The notes: generated by a model not told the origin, from the sequence alone. Positions 46,023 to 58,623 are shown, counted from the first letter of the stretch. The stretch is DNA of 64,000 bases from Serendipita indica DSM 11827 (GCA_910890315.1 CAJVGD010000002.1:248001-312000), one strand, 5' to 3'. Program-made: numbers and translations.

Positions 46023-48370
46023 GATGCGAGTGCGAGTGAGGATGAGCTCGAGCGAGTGAAATAGTCCTCAGACGATGAAACGATCAGGGGACGGGTTGTC
46101 TAATTGGCAAGCCTTCTGTCTTCTGTAAGATGCTTAGCGGGAGCCAATCCCCTTTGGCTCTGCAGCTGTCTCGCGCGTGGCTTGGAATGATCGTTCACCG
46201 GCATACCAAAATTCCTACTGCGAAGAACCGCACTGGCGATGACAAGGCTCTTGCTGCCCTTTTATATATGTTATTTATAGACGCCAAGACTGGACGCACG
46301 TCAACAATCAGGGCATAGAAGCACCTCTTGTGACCGTGAAATCCAAATGTGAAAGTGTCGGTGGCGTGGTGGACCCAGTCCGTCGCGTTGGGCTAGCAGC
46401 GTGCTCAGTACGTTGAGCTCAATAAGCGGGTTATTCGAGACAAGATATTCATTTCTTGGCTCCGCGGCCAACCATTCCAGCCGACGAAAATGTTCACCAT
46501 CGAGGCACGTTCCAAGTCCATTACTTCCTAATCAGAAAAGAACTCGCGAAGCGGGCTGTCAGGTGGCGAGCTCTGTCCACAATTGGGTAATGAAATTTCG
46601 CTTGTCAGAGCATTAAGATATAGAATCTTCGGCGGCGGTAGAAAAACCCGAGCCTCTGTTGATACCGAAGAACGTAGTCTAGCACTGGTAGAGGACGGAC
46701 ACCAAGCAACCCTTCCAACAGACGAGGAGACCGAAGCTACGCAGCGCTTTTAATCTGGCATAGACAACTCTGCGGCTGTTCGTGGCTCCGCGGTTCCCAA
46801 CATTGAGAGAGAGGGTTTCATGCTGAACTCCGCAACGAGGACAACTGCCACCAACCGAGTCAACTCCTCTTGTGAGAGTCTTGAAATACCTAACACATCG
46901 TTTGGATTTCTGTAATCTTCTTTGACACTCGAGTTGCTCACTGCTCTTATGTGAGGTTCACGATGGGAGCTCAGCACTACGTGGGTTATGCGAGACCAAG
47001 TAGGTGATGCTTAGCGGGGGCGAGCGTGTTCGCCAGTCTAAGCCCGTTTATTGACGGGGGTACAGGAGAGCTCCGCTAGTTAAGACATGTACATATAGTC
47101 TTATATGGCATGGATAAAGGTTGGAACGAGGAAAGAGCGATGGGAAAGCTAGGTATGTGCTCATGCCGTCGCCACGAGAGTAGATACAACGGAGGTCGTG
47201 AAGAGAGGTATGAAGAGAGCGGTATAGAATGGATAATGAGTGTCACGGGCGCGGTTGAGACGTGGGTGGTGAGGAGAAATCCTCGAAACCTTATATCTAG
47301 CAGCTCGGCACTCTCAATAACCGATGTGGGAAATATGCAGAGTTATTCCATCCCCGCAAACCACCGAACGGCCATGCGCATTTTCTCCACCTCCACGATC
47401 ATTCCTTTGCCATTCCACCCTCCCTACTCTTCAGTACTTGTATGACCGAACTTGTCACCTCAAATAACGTAATTCCGTCATGCAGGGAAGGTATGAGTGG
47501 TCTTTCTCTTCGTTCGTTCCTGTTAACTTTGAGCCCAATTATTTATTCCATCCACCCATCCCGTTCCCACTCAACCTTGCCTGCCAATCGCATCCTCCCC
47601 CACGTGTGACTATGACGAATAGTGAACCGCGCTCTCCCTAGAGTTGTATGTAAATAGCCACTCATACAGTCCTTGTTCATATGCTACCATACGCACACGC
47701 GCTACACTGAACTGTTACAGAACGCGGTGAAATCTATGCAGAAAGAGTAAGAATTGACAGAGTGACTCACATGCGCCACGTCGAGAAGCCGACGCGCCAT
47801 CATAGACTGGTCCGCTCGACGGTAGCGGACCATACGGTGTCGCATATGGTCGGAGACCTCTCGCTCGAGTTACCACACTGACACGGTAATCTGAATAAAA
47901 TGTGTTATTCACTGCGCGCACACGCTTGCAAGCACGTGGTGAGATTGGCCTGAACTCGCCGTGCCATTTGGGGGGTCAAGACTTTGCGCGGAGTAACAGA
48001 GATATAAACTTAGGCAGTCAAATTCGTCACTGGTATCTCCCGAGAGAGTGGCAGCAAGAATCTAACTCTCGCTAGCTGTTGCATAGACCAGCACCCGGCA
48101 TTCGTCTACCAAATGCCACATCTCACGGCTTCGTCGGTTATTTGCAATTTTTCATCCTCTTAGGGCCGCGAATAAATTGCAGCCTCCGTCGCTGCGGCGG
48201 CTGCTGGCAAAATTCCCTCCTCATGCCTTGCGTCGATCCACCAGACTCTGCCCTCAAGAGCCCATGCCCGTTTTCAGATAAAAACACGGCATCCCCACAA
48301 TCTTGTATCCTCCTCGACCTGTTTCTTCCACCTCCCAGTTCGAACACCCCGTCAAAATTTTGACCAAACA
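46023..48370. other. Gene-poor stretch
   Basis: No gene can be supported in 2.3 kb. Two weak coding-like pieces occur. On plus about 46610-46752 reads ALRYRIFGGGRKTRASVDTE ... TEATQRF and stop, without a start. On minus 46977-46750 reads NPNDVLGISRLSQEELTRLV. They may be gene fragments. The last 300 bp are the 5' flank of the gene at 48371. Confidence 0.4.
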
Positions 48371-51300
48371 ATGCAGCCCGTCACAGACGCATTGAATACT
48401 ATTATCGCAAATATCCACTCCGGGGGAGACAGAGTTCCCAGGCCCGAGCCCATTTGGATACGTCGTATGCCGCTCATTCTCATACAAGATCATTTCTGAC
48501 CCACTCTAGAAGCGCGAAGGTCCCAGAGGCGGCTGGATGGGTCCGGGCTGGTTGAACAAGCTATTGACGCGAACATGGCGCAGATGCAGGTGATTATTTG
48601 CACAGTTATTGTACGGGGCTCTGATTTGGCAACTTCCAGATCGATACGGACCCTGTACCAGGAGTGCAGCCGATATCTCGCGGGTACTCGCAGACGATGA
48701 GCCTCCAGGACCTGCGCCAGTCAGCCAACTTTGTACCTGCTTGCTAATTGTCTGATCCTCAACCCAGGTTCACGAGGTCGGTTCCTTATGGGCTTCAACT
48801 TCCTCACGACTGGTGGAGCGACGACGATTATTCCGATAGGGTACGTCGCAAACAACATGCTACGTCAAAACTAATGATCTTTAGGCTTTCAAGCGCTTCG
48901 AAGTTGTACCCACCCCTCTCGTCGAACCTTCGGCATCTGAACAGCAACGGGCGGACGTCTGGCTACGTGACCGCATTGCTCAGACAATGCCACAACTGGA
49001 TGTAAAAATCGCTCAGAAATGTATTCAGTATCTCCCGCCAGCGTGGCTCCTCCGTGAGATGGAGCGATGGTGGAGCGAGAATACCTTCACAATAGCTCAC
49101 TGGGCGGCGGTGCTCCTTGTACTCGCTGAGCGAATTCCAGCTCTCAAAAAGTTGAAATCGCTACAAGACGGAGCCCATTACGCTGTTCATAAACGCCAGC
49201 AGGCGCAACGCCTCAAACATGGTCAGAGCAAGCTGAACAAGGACACAAAGGGCCAAAGGCGCGTTGTGGAAGTCGTCGATAGGCAAATCAACCGGTCAAA
49301 AGACGACGGATGGGTCACATTGGCCTATATTGGCATCTTCGCACTCGCAATGCACCTGCGCCTCCTCTTTGATGTGATCAAGTTCCAACTCAATCTCTCC
49401 AAAACAACTGCGTACCAGAAACTGCTCTGGTATGCGTTCGGTGTTAGGAAACTTGAGGATATGGCTGTCATGAGCCTTGAAGGAGGCAAGGTCTACCTGA
49501 ATGCTCGGTCTGCGCCAGAGGATGGAGTCGAACTAGCCCGCATCCCAATCGCCCCTTATGATACTGGTGATCATGAGGTCAACTGGGCGTTGGAGATGGT
49601 CTGGGCAAACCTGTTTGCCCCCTTCCTGGTGAACACCATCCTTTATTTTTCGAGCGCGCCAAACGAACCGGTTGAATGGACGGCCAGGCTGGCAGAAGCC
49701 GCTCGGAGCTTACCCGAGTATCCTATTGGATCGGCAGCGCGCGACATTGCAATCCTTGCAGTGGGTTCCTTCGTGCTTCCAGAACATGACGAACTGCCAG
49801 AGGAGAAGGAAGGGCAGGCAAAGGAAGATGGTGGCGACACGACCGACCCTCAAGCAAACGGCGACATCCGTGGTTTACTCCGTACCCTCGATATGCAACT
49901 CCGCCGGCTTGATGACGATATGAGTCCCCTACCCATACCCATCGTGATCCCTCCATCCGATCCTCTTGCAGCTACTGGCCAAAACACGAAGGCAACGTTG
50001 GCACAGATACAAAAAGATGTCGGCGATATCGACTTCATCCTTGCTGCCGGAAGAGAGGCCGCCAATTTGGTCATGCGCCTGGACGACAAGTTCAGTGAAG
50101 CTGCCTGGTGCACAAACGACAGCCGACGAGCACCGTGCGCGTCATACGCAATGAAAGTGGCTGGACAGTGGAGACTTGTCTTCAATGTGCCGCTGTTGAA
50201 CACAGTCGCCTCGTCCAGGAGTCAGCATCGCTTACTTTGTGATGTGACGGCAACCAAGATTTACATAGCCCAATGCCTGTTGAAAAATGTTACCCGCGGA
50301 CCAGATGGCTATCGGCAGGAGGAGCTCGAGGCTATCCTTCGTCATCTCCACGAGAAACATGACAAGTTCTTTCAAGACGTCAGCACGATTGCCAAAAATC
50401 CCATCTTTACCTTGCCATACGCCAATGACTTCTCCGTTGCACTCTCTGGGTGTGCCATTGCCGAGGCATCGTTGCAGGCTTTTGAGGAGCAAAGCAAGGT
50501 GCCCATGATTTCTAGCCTGGATCTCGAAACGGCAGAAGAAATCACTCTCCCCCGATGCACACAGAGGCTATCCCTCCTCGTCCGACTCCCCTCATCGGCA
50601 AATACCCCAGTCGAGGGCGACCGTATGGAAATAGATGAGCAAGGTGTCGCTTCTGGCAGTCAACAATATCGACATGTCGTTCTCCAGACTACCATTCCTC
50701 GAGCCACCCGGGGAAAACTCTACGTCGATGACGACTTCATGATACGCTTTCGCCAGTCTGACGGCAATGATCTTGAGAGTTCACCACGAGAGCGATGGAA
50801 ATACTCCTTGTTGGCCTTCTTCGAAGCGACAAAGTGCGGTGCCGGCGAGGCTGATTTTTGTCGTCTCTGGTTACCGGCACTGCTGAATGACGGGAACGTC
50901 CTGTTCGGCAGTGTGCGGTACCATTTGCAAACCGCAGCTCTGCACCTTCCAATTGGGAGCTACTCCTTGTTGCCGGTGTTGTCGTTGGACCCAGAACTCA
51001 TCCTCCGAACCGTCGCAAACGATCCAATCGCATCACTTTACTGGGGCCTGATCCACCCGGTGGACTGGGAATCAAGCGAGACGAAAATCCATGAGCGAAC
51101 TTTCCGCTTTCCTACTGCAATCTCGAAGAGCGGTCTCCGTATCCTACCAAGGACGGGAGTCTCATTCCCTTTTGTCAAGTGGCAGCACGGCGGCAAAATT
51201 TCCAACTTTACGGGCGCAACCCACTATACCTTCTTCGTCTGCCCAGACGAGCTGCTGTCAGCAGACGACAAGGAGCCTTTCAAGATATTCCTTTTCAAAT

Positions 51301-51642
51301 GCACGAACAACCGCACCAAGGAAATGGAGTGCCTTGGAGTAGCCAACGCGGGGCTGAAGACCAAGAAGAGCAAGGAGCAACCATGGTTTGATAACTGTGC
51401 GCTGAATAACGTCAGTTCTGTCCACTTGTCGATGCTGTCTCTGACTAGCTTCACAGGAGACACGGCTACCGCTGAGCGAGAACACCATCGAGCTCATACA
51501 GACGATCTATGAACCAGACGGTCTGGGACGCCGTGGCACGGTGAGGAGACAGGGAGGATACAGGAAGGCGGACAAGGACTACTTGGATCTAGCAGCAAGC
51601 GCTCGAGAACAACTCCAGTGGGCGTTGAGATCCAACTCCTAA
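48371..51642 (+). CDS. Large orphan protein (1012 aa)
   Basis: Six exons: 48371-48464, 48510-48589, 48640-48719, 48768-48840, 48885-51410 and 51457-51642. The total is 1013 codons with the stop and every junction is in frame. I do not recognise it. The N-terminus has MQPVTDALNTIIANIHSGG and VPYGLQLPHDWWSDDDYSD. The large exon shows LPPAWLLREMERWWSENTF, AAVLLVLAERIPALKKL (possible amphipathic or membrane helix), a basic HKRQQAQRLKHGQSKLNKD, and LAYIGIFALAMHLRLLFDV (hydrophobic). An acidic linker with PEEKEGQAKEDGG is present. The C-terminal half has beta-like text (YVDDDFMIRFRQSDG, HYTFFVCPDELLSADDKEP). The last exon ends KDYLDLAASAREQLQWALR. One or two membrane-associated helices near residues 150-270 are possible. 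Confidence 0.75.
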
Positions 51643-54200
51643 CGAGACCTAGACTCAGACGCTCGATTTGCTGGGCATGCGATCTTTTTGTATCGACATC
51701 CCTACCGAAGACTCATTTCTTGTTGACGATGTCTGAGTGCCGTAGGCTTGAGAGAATGTGAATGCCAGTAAATCATCTTCACAAACGCTCGACGCTTCTT
51801 AAGTGATAAGGCTCTGTAGCGGAATCTAAACGAAATATTTTGTAATGACTGCGTCGGTTCTATCTACAGCGTGTCCGTCCTTGGTTGCAGCTTGCGGTAC
51901 CAATATGAATTAGAATATCGGTTTCTTGCCGCAATCCAGTTCGCGACTCGGCTCGTTGACCAAACGCGTTGAGGCTCCTCCGAAGGTCATTGTTTGCTTG
52001 AAACGGGCGCCACGCGAGGGCTGCGGAGGTAGTGAAAAGCGTGAACGCTTGTTGAGGCGAGGATGAGTGACGGTAGATTGGAAGAAGGGAATGGTGACGA
52101 GCGGGAAATACGAGTCTTAGGCCTCGGTAGGCGAGCGATGAACGGGAAAATAGCTGGAATTCTTCTTCTGTACATGATTATCGATTATTAGAGGCTTTAT
52201 ATACGCACGAGAGCGCGAGACGAAACGCGGAAAGGATGGAGTCGAAACGAGAGTGAGGGAGATGAGACAGAGGGGAGCTGCTGCGCCGCTTAGAGAGTGT
52301 AAGAGACTAGCCAGAGTGTAAGAAACTAGCTATCTAGCTCCAGGGGCCTCTGGCTGACCCGTGCCACTCGGGCGCGAGGGCGCGAGGGCGTTACAGTAGG
52401 CAATCTGAGAAATTCAATGTCTGATTCTCCCTTGGTCATGACGCCACCTTCGGTTTGGGACGACACCGAGAGCGACTCACAGGGTAAATTGCCCCTAAGG
52501 ACATCAAGTCGCCATGGATTATCGTGTTGATACGCGCACCAACGGAACGTGTAGAAGCAGATTTTCACTCTCCGTGGCGACCATTTTCTTCAGTTGAATT
52601 CGAGCGTTGGTTCGACGAACGCTAGGGTGTGGGCCTTAATCAATTGGTGTCTGACGAAGAAGATACGCACGGACTGGAATTTTGTCCTGTTTATGGGGAG
52701 TAGGGTGACAAAACTTGTGAGACGCAGACTCTCTCTGGTCGGGCGATGGCTTCTCATCTTGGCATCCCGCGAATGCTTTCCCTGCAGCTCTGTCAAAAGG
52801 TCGCATCATTCAGCCAGAGGGGGATCCATGCCTCGATAGATCGCTCCCCATGAACAGCATCTCGACAGGCGACTATCTTTGTCTTCAAGCTGTGCCTCGT
52901 ATGCCCGGTTGTTCGAGAGGGAAGAGGACGCGACCCTGGAAAAGAGGGCGATTTCGCGGGGATGAAGGACATGTCAAGACTCAAGGGCGGTACCTGTAGA
53001 AGCTGACGTTAGTCCATGCTAGGTCTCTCACAAACTAAAAACCGCCAGGCGTATACGAAGATGGCTTCGGGCGACCTGGCTGGAAGAACGTGAGATGAAT
53101 AGGTAACTGAGTAATGTGGACTCACCAAACGCACCGGCAGCTCGCTGGTGATAATTCAAACTTTTATGGCAGACGATTTGGGCATTCTGGCGAGTGCGAA
53201 TGCAAATCCGTGGGAAAGGGCCGCCGAAAACGTGAGGAAATTGTGCGAGAGATTGTAGATAACCATAAGCGAGACTAGTGTAGGAGCATAAGCAAGCAAG
53301 AAGATCTATTCATTTGACTTGAGATTATACTTACTGTGGATGCACGACTGATATAACCGCTGTGCGCGCACGGCTTCCTATCCCACCATCTGCGGGACGC
53401 TTTGGTTGGGTTGCGAGCTACAAGCACTGCTGCCTTGATCATCGGTAGGTTAGCCGACTCAGAGGTGCATTATAGGTACCAGTTCTCGTGCATTGCTTGA
53501 TGTTGCGAGCGTGTAGCGAAGGATGAGCACGTCTAGGCGGCGATAGTGAATTTTTAGCGGGTGTACAGAGTCTTTGTCATAAAAATCCGGTGTAGTCAGG
53601 ACGCCGAAAGCGTTTAGACGGGTGTAAGCTTACCGTCGTGACTGGGCCACATAAAGTCGAAGAGTATTTACAAATTAGGCATGATTCACGACGGATTCAA
53701 TAGTTCAAGAACATTCTCTATGTCATCAAAAAGGATCTACGTCGGCAATGTTTTGTCATGGTCAAGGTCAGGTTGAGGTCGTGTGGTAAGTCTGCTTGAT
53801 GAGCTTGGAACCTCGAAACGCTGTTGTTTTCTAGACCTGTGTGTCTTCCGATACCAATGGGATTCTATCGCCAGAGTTGAGATTGGCTGAACTCGACGCA
53901 GCGGTAGGTTGCTCGCCCTGTATTTCTTTTGTTTGGGTTCAGCGCAGAGAAGATGAAGGAAGAATTGCACGAACTATCATCAAAATAATTGATAACATTG
54001 TCACTCAGACGCTGAAGCTTGGTTCGCGTTGATTCTTCAATGATGTATCCGTTGGCCTTAGTCTTGCGCCTGTGATCATTGCTTTGCGCATTTGATGCCA
54101 CGCGTTCGACAGTAAGTCGTTCAAGGAACCAGAGATTTTCATACATCAAGAGGAAAGGTGCGCATTTGACAATCTGGTGGGTATCAGATTGGCAAAGATG
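51643..54200. other. Gene-poor stretch
   Basis: About 2.5 kb with only short frames, none with splice-consistent extension or recognisable content. It carries small direct repeats near 52.3 kb. It may hold non-coding transcripts or decayed genes that I cannot identify. Confidence 0.45.
52294..52331. repeat. Two tandem 19-bp units
   Basis: AGAGTGTAAGAGACTAGCC is followed directly by AGAGTGTAAGAAACTAGCT (two mismatches). About 40 bp on, GCGCGAGG is repeated twice (52372-52387). Confidence 0.7.
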
Positions 54201-55399
54201 CTATGCCTGCCGCACCTCGAGGGCGTATGTGAGGAGTTCTTCTGGGTCTTGTTCTGCCAAGCACAGTTTTGAATGCAAAAAGGTGCGGTAGATGGAGCCC
54301 GCTTCAGTCTGTGGCTCAGTGAGTGGGCACAGGCGATTAGGACTGGAATTGCACGTACAGTCAAGACTGTAACCGAAGATTCATCCAACTGAGCTCTATC
54401 TGGCAGGGAACCTTTTGACGGCCTTGTATCTGCTTGCGAGTAACGGTGGCGCCACAGGTGGCCGCGCTGTTCGATGTCTAGCCTCTCCGAATGGAGAGCG
54501 GGATGGACGGCGGCGGTTTCAAACACCTGGCGGATACGTTCATAGTCTGCTTTGCCGAATCTCTTGCCTTTTTTCTTCGTGACTTGGGCCAGTGGAGAGC
54601 CCTTGGCAACCGAAACGTGTTCAAGTTCGAACGACTTGGGATATCCGGTGATTCCGGCTAAAAGAGGTGTTAGGCAGTATTTATAAGACCCATGGTCCTT
54701 ACCTGCGTCCAGATCGTTGAATATGCGCAAGAAAGTGATGTCATTGGTCGCCGCAATAAGCTCCTCAGTCAGGCGACGTTCCTGTTTGTCCCCGTAGCGA
54801 TTCAGCTGTTTAGTGGTCTTGGTGTGGACGTGTCTGAGTCCGTCGATAATGAAGCCATGGTCTTTGTAAATAGGGAGCCATGGAAAGGTGACTATGAGCT
54901 GTGGACCTGAGTTAATGGTTATTTGTACAGAGAAATACATCCACTTTCCTGTGCAAATGTGTTGAACATTCTAGTGTCCGGTATCTCGTCGAACGCTTCC
55001 TGTTGTTCGTCGAGGAGTGCATCCAAGATGACTACCTTGAACTGAACCTACGTCTGTCATGAGGCGCGTCCGTGGGCAGTAGAGATAACAAACAAAGATC
55101 TTTTTCATCTGCATTTCGTTGAATCCAAGAAATGTTCGCCAATCGTCGACCGTCGAGGCATTCTGCGCGCTTCCGAAGTCCCATGGAAGGCTGTTGACGA
55201 GGTTGCCTAATTGTTGGTAAATCGGTTGGGTGGGTGGATGGTCACGTAGACCGCTGGCGAGCTGCGCGAGTCTGACTCGGGTTTGGTGCAGTTTGTCACA
55301 AAACTCCAGGTGAATGCTGAGACCAGCGTTCTTGTACTTGGAGATGGTTTTGCCACACCTGGGGCAGGTAATCTGATCCTCGCTGTCGCCAGATTCCAT
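54201..55399 (-). CDS. Zinc-finger-like orphan protein
   Basis: Five exons on the minus strand. The N-terminus reads MESGDSEDQITCPRCGKTI ... LSIHLEFCDKLHQTR, a C-x2-C ... H-x3-C pattern that could bind one zinc. Then come RLAQLASGLRDHPPTQPIY, PWDFGSAQNASTVDDWRTF, VQFKVVILDALLDEQQEAF, PQLIVTFPWLPIYKDHGF and IIDGLRHVHTKTTKQLNRY. Next are EELIAATNDITFLRIFNDL, AGITGYPKSFELEHVSVAKG, a basic KKKGKRFGKADYERIRQVF and a last exon TEAGSIYRTFLHSKLCLAEQ ending YALEVRQA (stop 54201). All introns are GT-AG and keep frame. I do not know the family. Its ATG lies six bases after the stop of the truncated deacetylase on the same strand. Confidence 0.65.
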
Positions 55400-55405
55400 C
55401 GAGTC

Positions 55406-56110
55406 TCAGCGGGAGGATGTAAGTTGATTGCCGTCCTGCCTCCGCGTCACCCGAAGAAGCAGAGTTGCCAAACGATGAATTGTTACGATATTTGGAGCCA
55501 TTACTATGATATATACACCATAATCCATTTGGTTTGCGCACGTCGTGATATCAACGTCACGGAGACATTGGCCGCACGACCACCAGCAACGCCCGTTCGG
55601 CCCAGCTTCAGCAAGTGCTTGTTGGTTCTTTGGATCGTCGCACGCCTTGGAATTAGTTGGCGGAATTTGCGGGATCGTGGACCAGTCAATGGCGTCCACC
55701 CATTCCTTGACCTGGTCCGTGTCGGTGGGCGGAATCGTGTCGAGGGGAGGATAAACTTTGGGATCAAACGTTGCCACTGGAGTAGCGAATGTGTGAGCTG
55801 ATTGTTTTCAATCGATAGACCAAAGCTTACGAGATGGGAGAGTAGGCGCGCCGTCAATGGGAGATGCCGTTCCGGGTGCAAATGTTTGCAATGCACCCGG
55901 AATAACGTTTTCGCTGTAGGATGGGGGAAGCGCGTGGATGTCTGCGATGTTGGTAGGAACATCATATTGCGGACCGGTGGGGTAGTCTGGGAGCTGGCGT
56001 TTTGCGGGTCCTTTGTGGTCTCTGGCATGATGCACATGGTCGTGGGCAGCAGTGAGAGTCGCCAGAAGGAGGGCCAAAGCGACGGTCGAGGCCGTGACTG
56101 GTGCCATCAT
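55406..56110 (-). pseudogene. Truncated chitin deacetylase (CE4), catalytic domain missing
   Basis: Two exons encode a secreted N-terminal part: a signal peptide (MMAPVTASTVALALLLATLTAA), then DYPTGPQYDVPTNIADIHAL, ENVIPGALQTFAPGTASPID, VKEWVDAIDWSTIPQIPPT and the Cys-rich GRCWWSCGQCLRDVDITTCA. These match the leader of basidiomycete chitin deacetylases, where the next residues should be the NodB domain (WGLTYDDGPS and on). Here the chain reads NQMDYGVYI and then unrelated residues to a stop at 55406. The Asp-Asp metal site and all later NodB motifs are absent. It is either a gene fragment or a short secreted protein reusing the leader. The region that should hold the catalytic domain is taken by the zinc-finger gene. 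Confidence 0.7.
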
Positions 56111-57237
56111 GGATGATAAAGTGAATAGAGTAAAGAGCGACTGGAGGAGAATCTTTGAAAATGGCCTCGGGGCGCCGCGAATGATTTATTTATAGGCCGA
56201 AAAAAGGGCGTGGGTGAGCTGATGGGAGACCGTGCGCAATATCGGAGTTAGGGACATTTTATCGACGAATCCATTGATCTAATATTTCGAGCAGGTGTGA
56301 CTCAGAGGATCTGTGCGACCACGTCGTCTTCCCGGCCAGATTTTGCCGTCCCTGCGCCTAAACACTGCTTCCGACTATCGGATGTGTGATCTCGAAGGAC
56401 AAAGTCTATAAATCAGGTGTCCCGGTTGACGAAAGTAATCCCCAGGATGCAGTATTGGCAACGTGCCGCGAGACTGAACGAAGATGGATTAATTAGAAAC
56501 TGAAAGGGACAATAGCTGCCATCAGAGCAATAAACCGCATTGAGTCGGCTGGCTCATTTGCATTCATTCTTTCTCTGGCCCCGTCTTGCGACGTTCTCAT
56601 TGAAAACAAACCAATTAATCAACAGCAAGTGCTCCGCTACATTAGAGCCGCCTCGGATACTCGAAATTCATTCTTTCCGCTCATTTGGTCGTTGATTGCT
56701 CAGCGCTAGTGCTTGCGGATGCATGTCGTCGAATAACAACGGGGTTGGTCGAAAGGAAGCTTGAATACCGCCTTGATCACAACCACTGAGATAAATCTTA
56801 AACTGGACCATGAATCATCAATCCGTCTCACTGCAGCAGTATCTGTCCAATCAACTTGTTCAACCACGGGCCGCGAAGTGCGGCTCCTTGGACTATATGA
56901 CAGTTAAATTGCTATCACCCTTGTTCGACGGAAAGATTTCCGCTGGATAATGCCATGACCTAGAGCTCCGGCAGAAGTAGGCAACTACACAGTACACTCG
57001 TGCCGTATGTGCACTCCAGTAAGGGAGCTCGCAAGCTGCCTTTATGTGCTCTGAATGACGCATTATCTCTTCGTTACTCTTGCGAGAAATCTTTTCGCCT
57101 CCTTCCCAACGATCTTCTCCCCTGGTTGGCAAGAATCTCCTTCTAGCGTTTTGTTCACCACACTCTTCTGTGTCGTGCATAGTCCCTATGCGTTCATAGC
57201 CCGTCCACTCGTGTCTCGTCCTCTTGCGTCTAGATTA
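56111..57237. other. Non-coding stretch
   Basis: No gene seen in 1.1 kb between the truncated deacetylase start and the decayed AA9 copy. Short frames show no family features. Confidence 0.4.
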
Positions 57238-57780
57238 TCATGGAACATATCAGCGGCAACGACTCTCCCGTCACCGCCGTAGCCTCGACCCAAGTGTGTT
57301 GCAATAGCAATGCATAAGCCAGTGATGTCGAAGGGGTGCAACATCTCATTTGCTGACATCTCTGACTCGTAGTCGAGGTTCAGTCTGGACAATACGTTTA
57401 TTATCAGGGCCTGCGGCAGTGCACCTGGCAAAAACACCGTCAGACGTCGCTAGCTGGGATGTATATAGCTCGGTGAGGTTCGAATGCGCCCATCTTCGTC
57501 CAATAAACAATGGAGATACTCGTGGAATAATGATAAATTTGCAGAATGGGGGGTAGCCTTCAGCTGATTCAGTGACTCACGCCTCGTCTGGTCTCGAGTT
57601 TACAGTGGCCTCTCGATTGGCGTTGGACAATACCTGGTTCACGCAGAACAGGTACATTTCCTAGTATCCCCTTCTCGTGTCTCTAAGTTATAGTGTAGCT
57701 CGGCGTACATGTCTCCGGAATACTCGGTTCTACATGAACCATGGACAGGTCGACATAACATGCGGTGAGTCTACAAGCCC
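57238..57780 (+). pseudogene. Decayed AA9 (GH61) lytic polysaccharide monooxygenase copy
   Basis: Block by block it follows the intact gene at 58624-59514. About 57255-57315 (AACGACTCTCCCGTCACCGC and on) matches exon 2, with an in-frame TAA where the intact gene has CAG. About 57375-57480 matches exon 3 (FGLDNT/GPAAV/WD part) in damaged form. About 57530-57660 matches exon 4 (ATTTGCAGAATGGGGGGTAG, GTTGGACAATACCTGGTTCACGC... in the [12 protein letters not shown] region). About 57690-57765 matches the start of exon 5 up to the TGCGG of the SCGQ site. The signal-peptide exon with His-1 is not found, and several stops and frame breaks occur. It lies 1.4 kb before its likely parent, in the same orientation, so it is a tandem duplicate that died. 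Confidence 0.8.
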
Positions 57781-58546
57781 CTCAATCGTCCATCCGTGGA
57801 TATATAAGCAGCAACAATATCTATGACCAGCATTGACGGCTTACACTGTCCTGGACCTGCCGTCTTCTCGGGATGAGCGTTCGTCTAAATCCAAATGTAT
57901 TTTACATTTGCAACCGCTCGGGGCAAAAAATATGAGAGCTGAGTTCGAGAAAAAGGACTTCAAATTTATCTCACAAAGGCACATCCTAGGTATACTAATC
58001 GCCTCCGACTTGACCCGTTCCTGTCGTTCGCGTCGTTTGTCCGACGCTTTACCTGTTCGCACCATAGTTTATCCAGGGGTTGCGGTTGCTCGACCCAAGA
58101 ACCGAATAGCGCCTTCTCGACTTCTCGTCGCGACATGACCTGTCATCGAACCCCTTTCATCAAGCCATCTCACTCAATTTAACCCGACTTTCATCACACG
58201 GTTGTCGGCGAGCCTGATACCCCCTACAACTACCTCGTCTCACTACTTTCAAGGCTCCGAAGATGAGCGGGGCTGCAAGCCCAACGTATGGTGCATGGAA
58301 GAACCGGTGCGGGTAACGTGACAGAGCGCGAATGATACTCGCCCAGGCGGGAGAATCAAGTTCGTTCGACGGCTTCGACGGCGAAAATATCTCATCGCCT
58401 ATGATGCGGCGAGTATTGCGACTACGGGAGAAGGGTACGAAGCCCATTTGTGCGGGTGCTCGCTGGATCAAAGACGACTCAACACACTCATATACGCCGC
58501 CACTTTTCCGGGAAGGATCTTACAGATTCTGGATGACCCCGCGAGT
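57781..58546. other. Spacer between decayed and intact AA9 copies
   Basis: No gene is supported in this stretch. Its end is the promoter of the AA9 gene. Confidence 0.4.
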
Positions 58547-58554
58547 TATAAAAG
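58547..58554 (+). promoter_or_regulatory. TATA box of the AA9 gene
   Basis: TATAAAAG lies 70 bp before the ATG at 58624, at a usual distance for a strongly regulated fungal CAZyme gene. Confidence 0.6.
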
Positions 58555-58623
58555 CCCGCTCAGTCTTTCTTCAGTCAAACCAAGAGCCCCGCAACTCGAC
58601 CAGCCACCCAATCGTTTCGCACT

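Noticed and set aside
55802-56116. 104-residue plus-strand frame
   Set aside because: It is antisense to the signal-peptide exon of the truncated chitin deacetylase.
57833-58138. 101-residue plus-strand frame between the AA9 copies
   Set aside because: Basic, low-complexity composition, no splice sites and no similarity to the AA9 exons.
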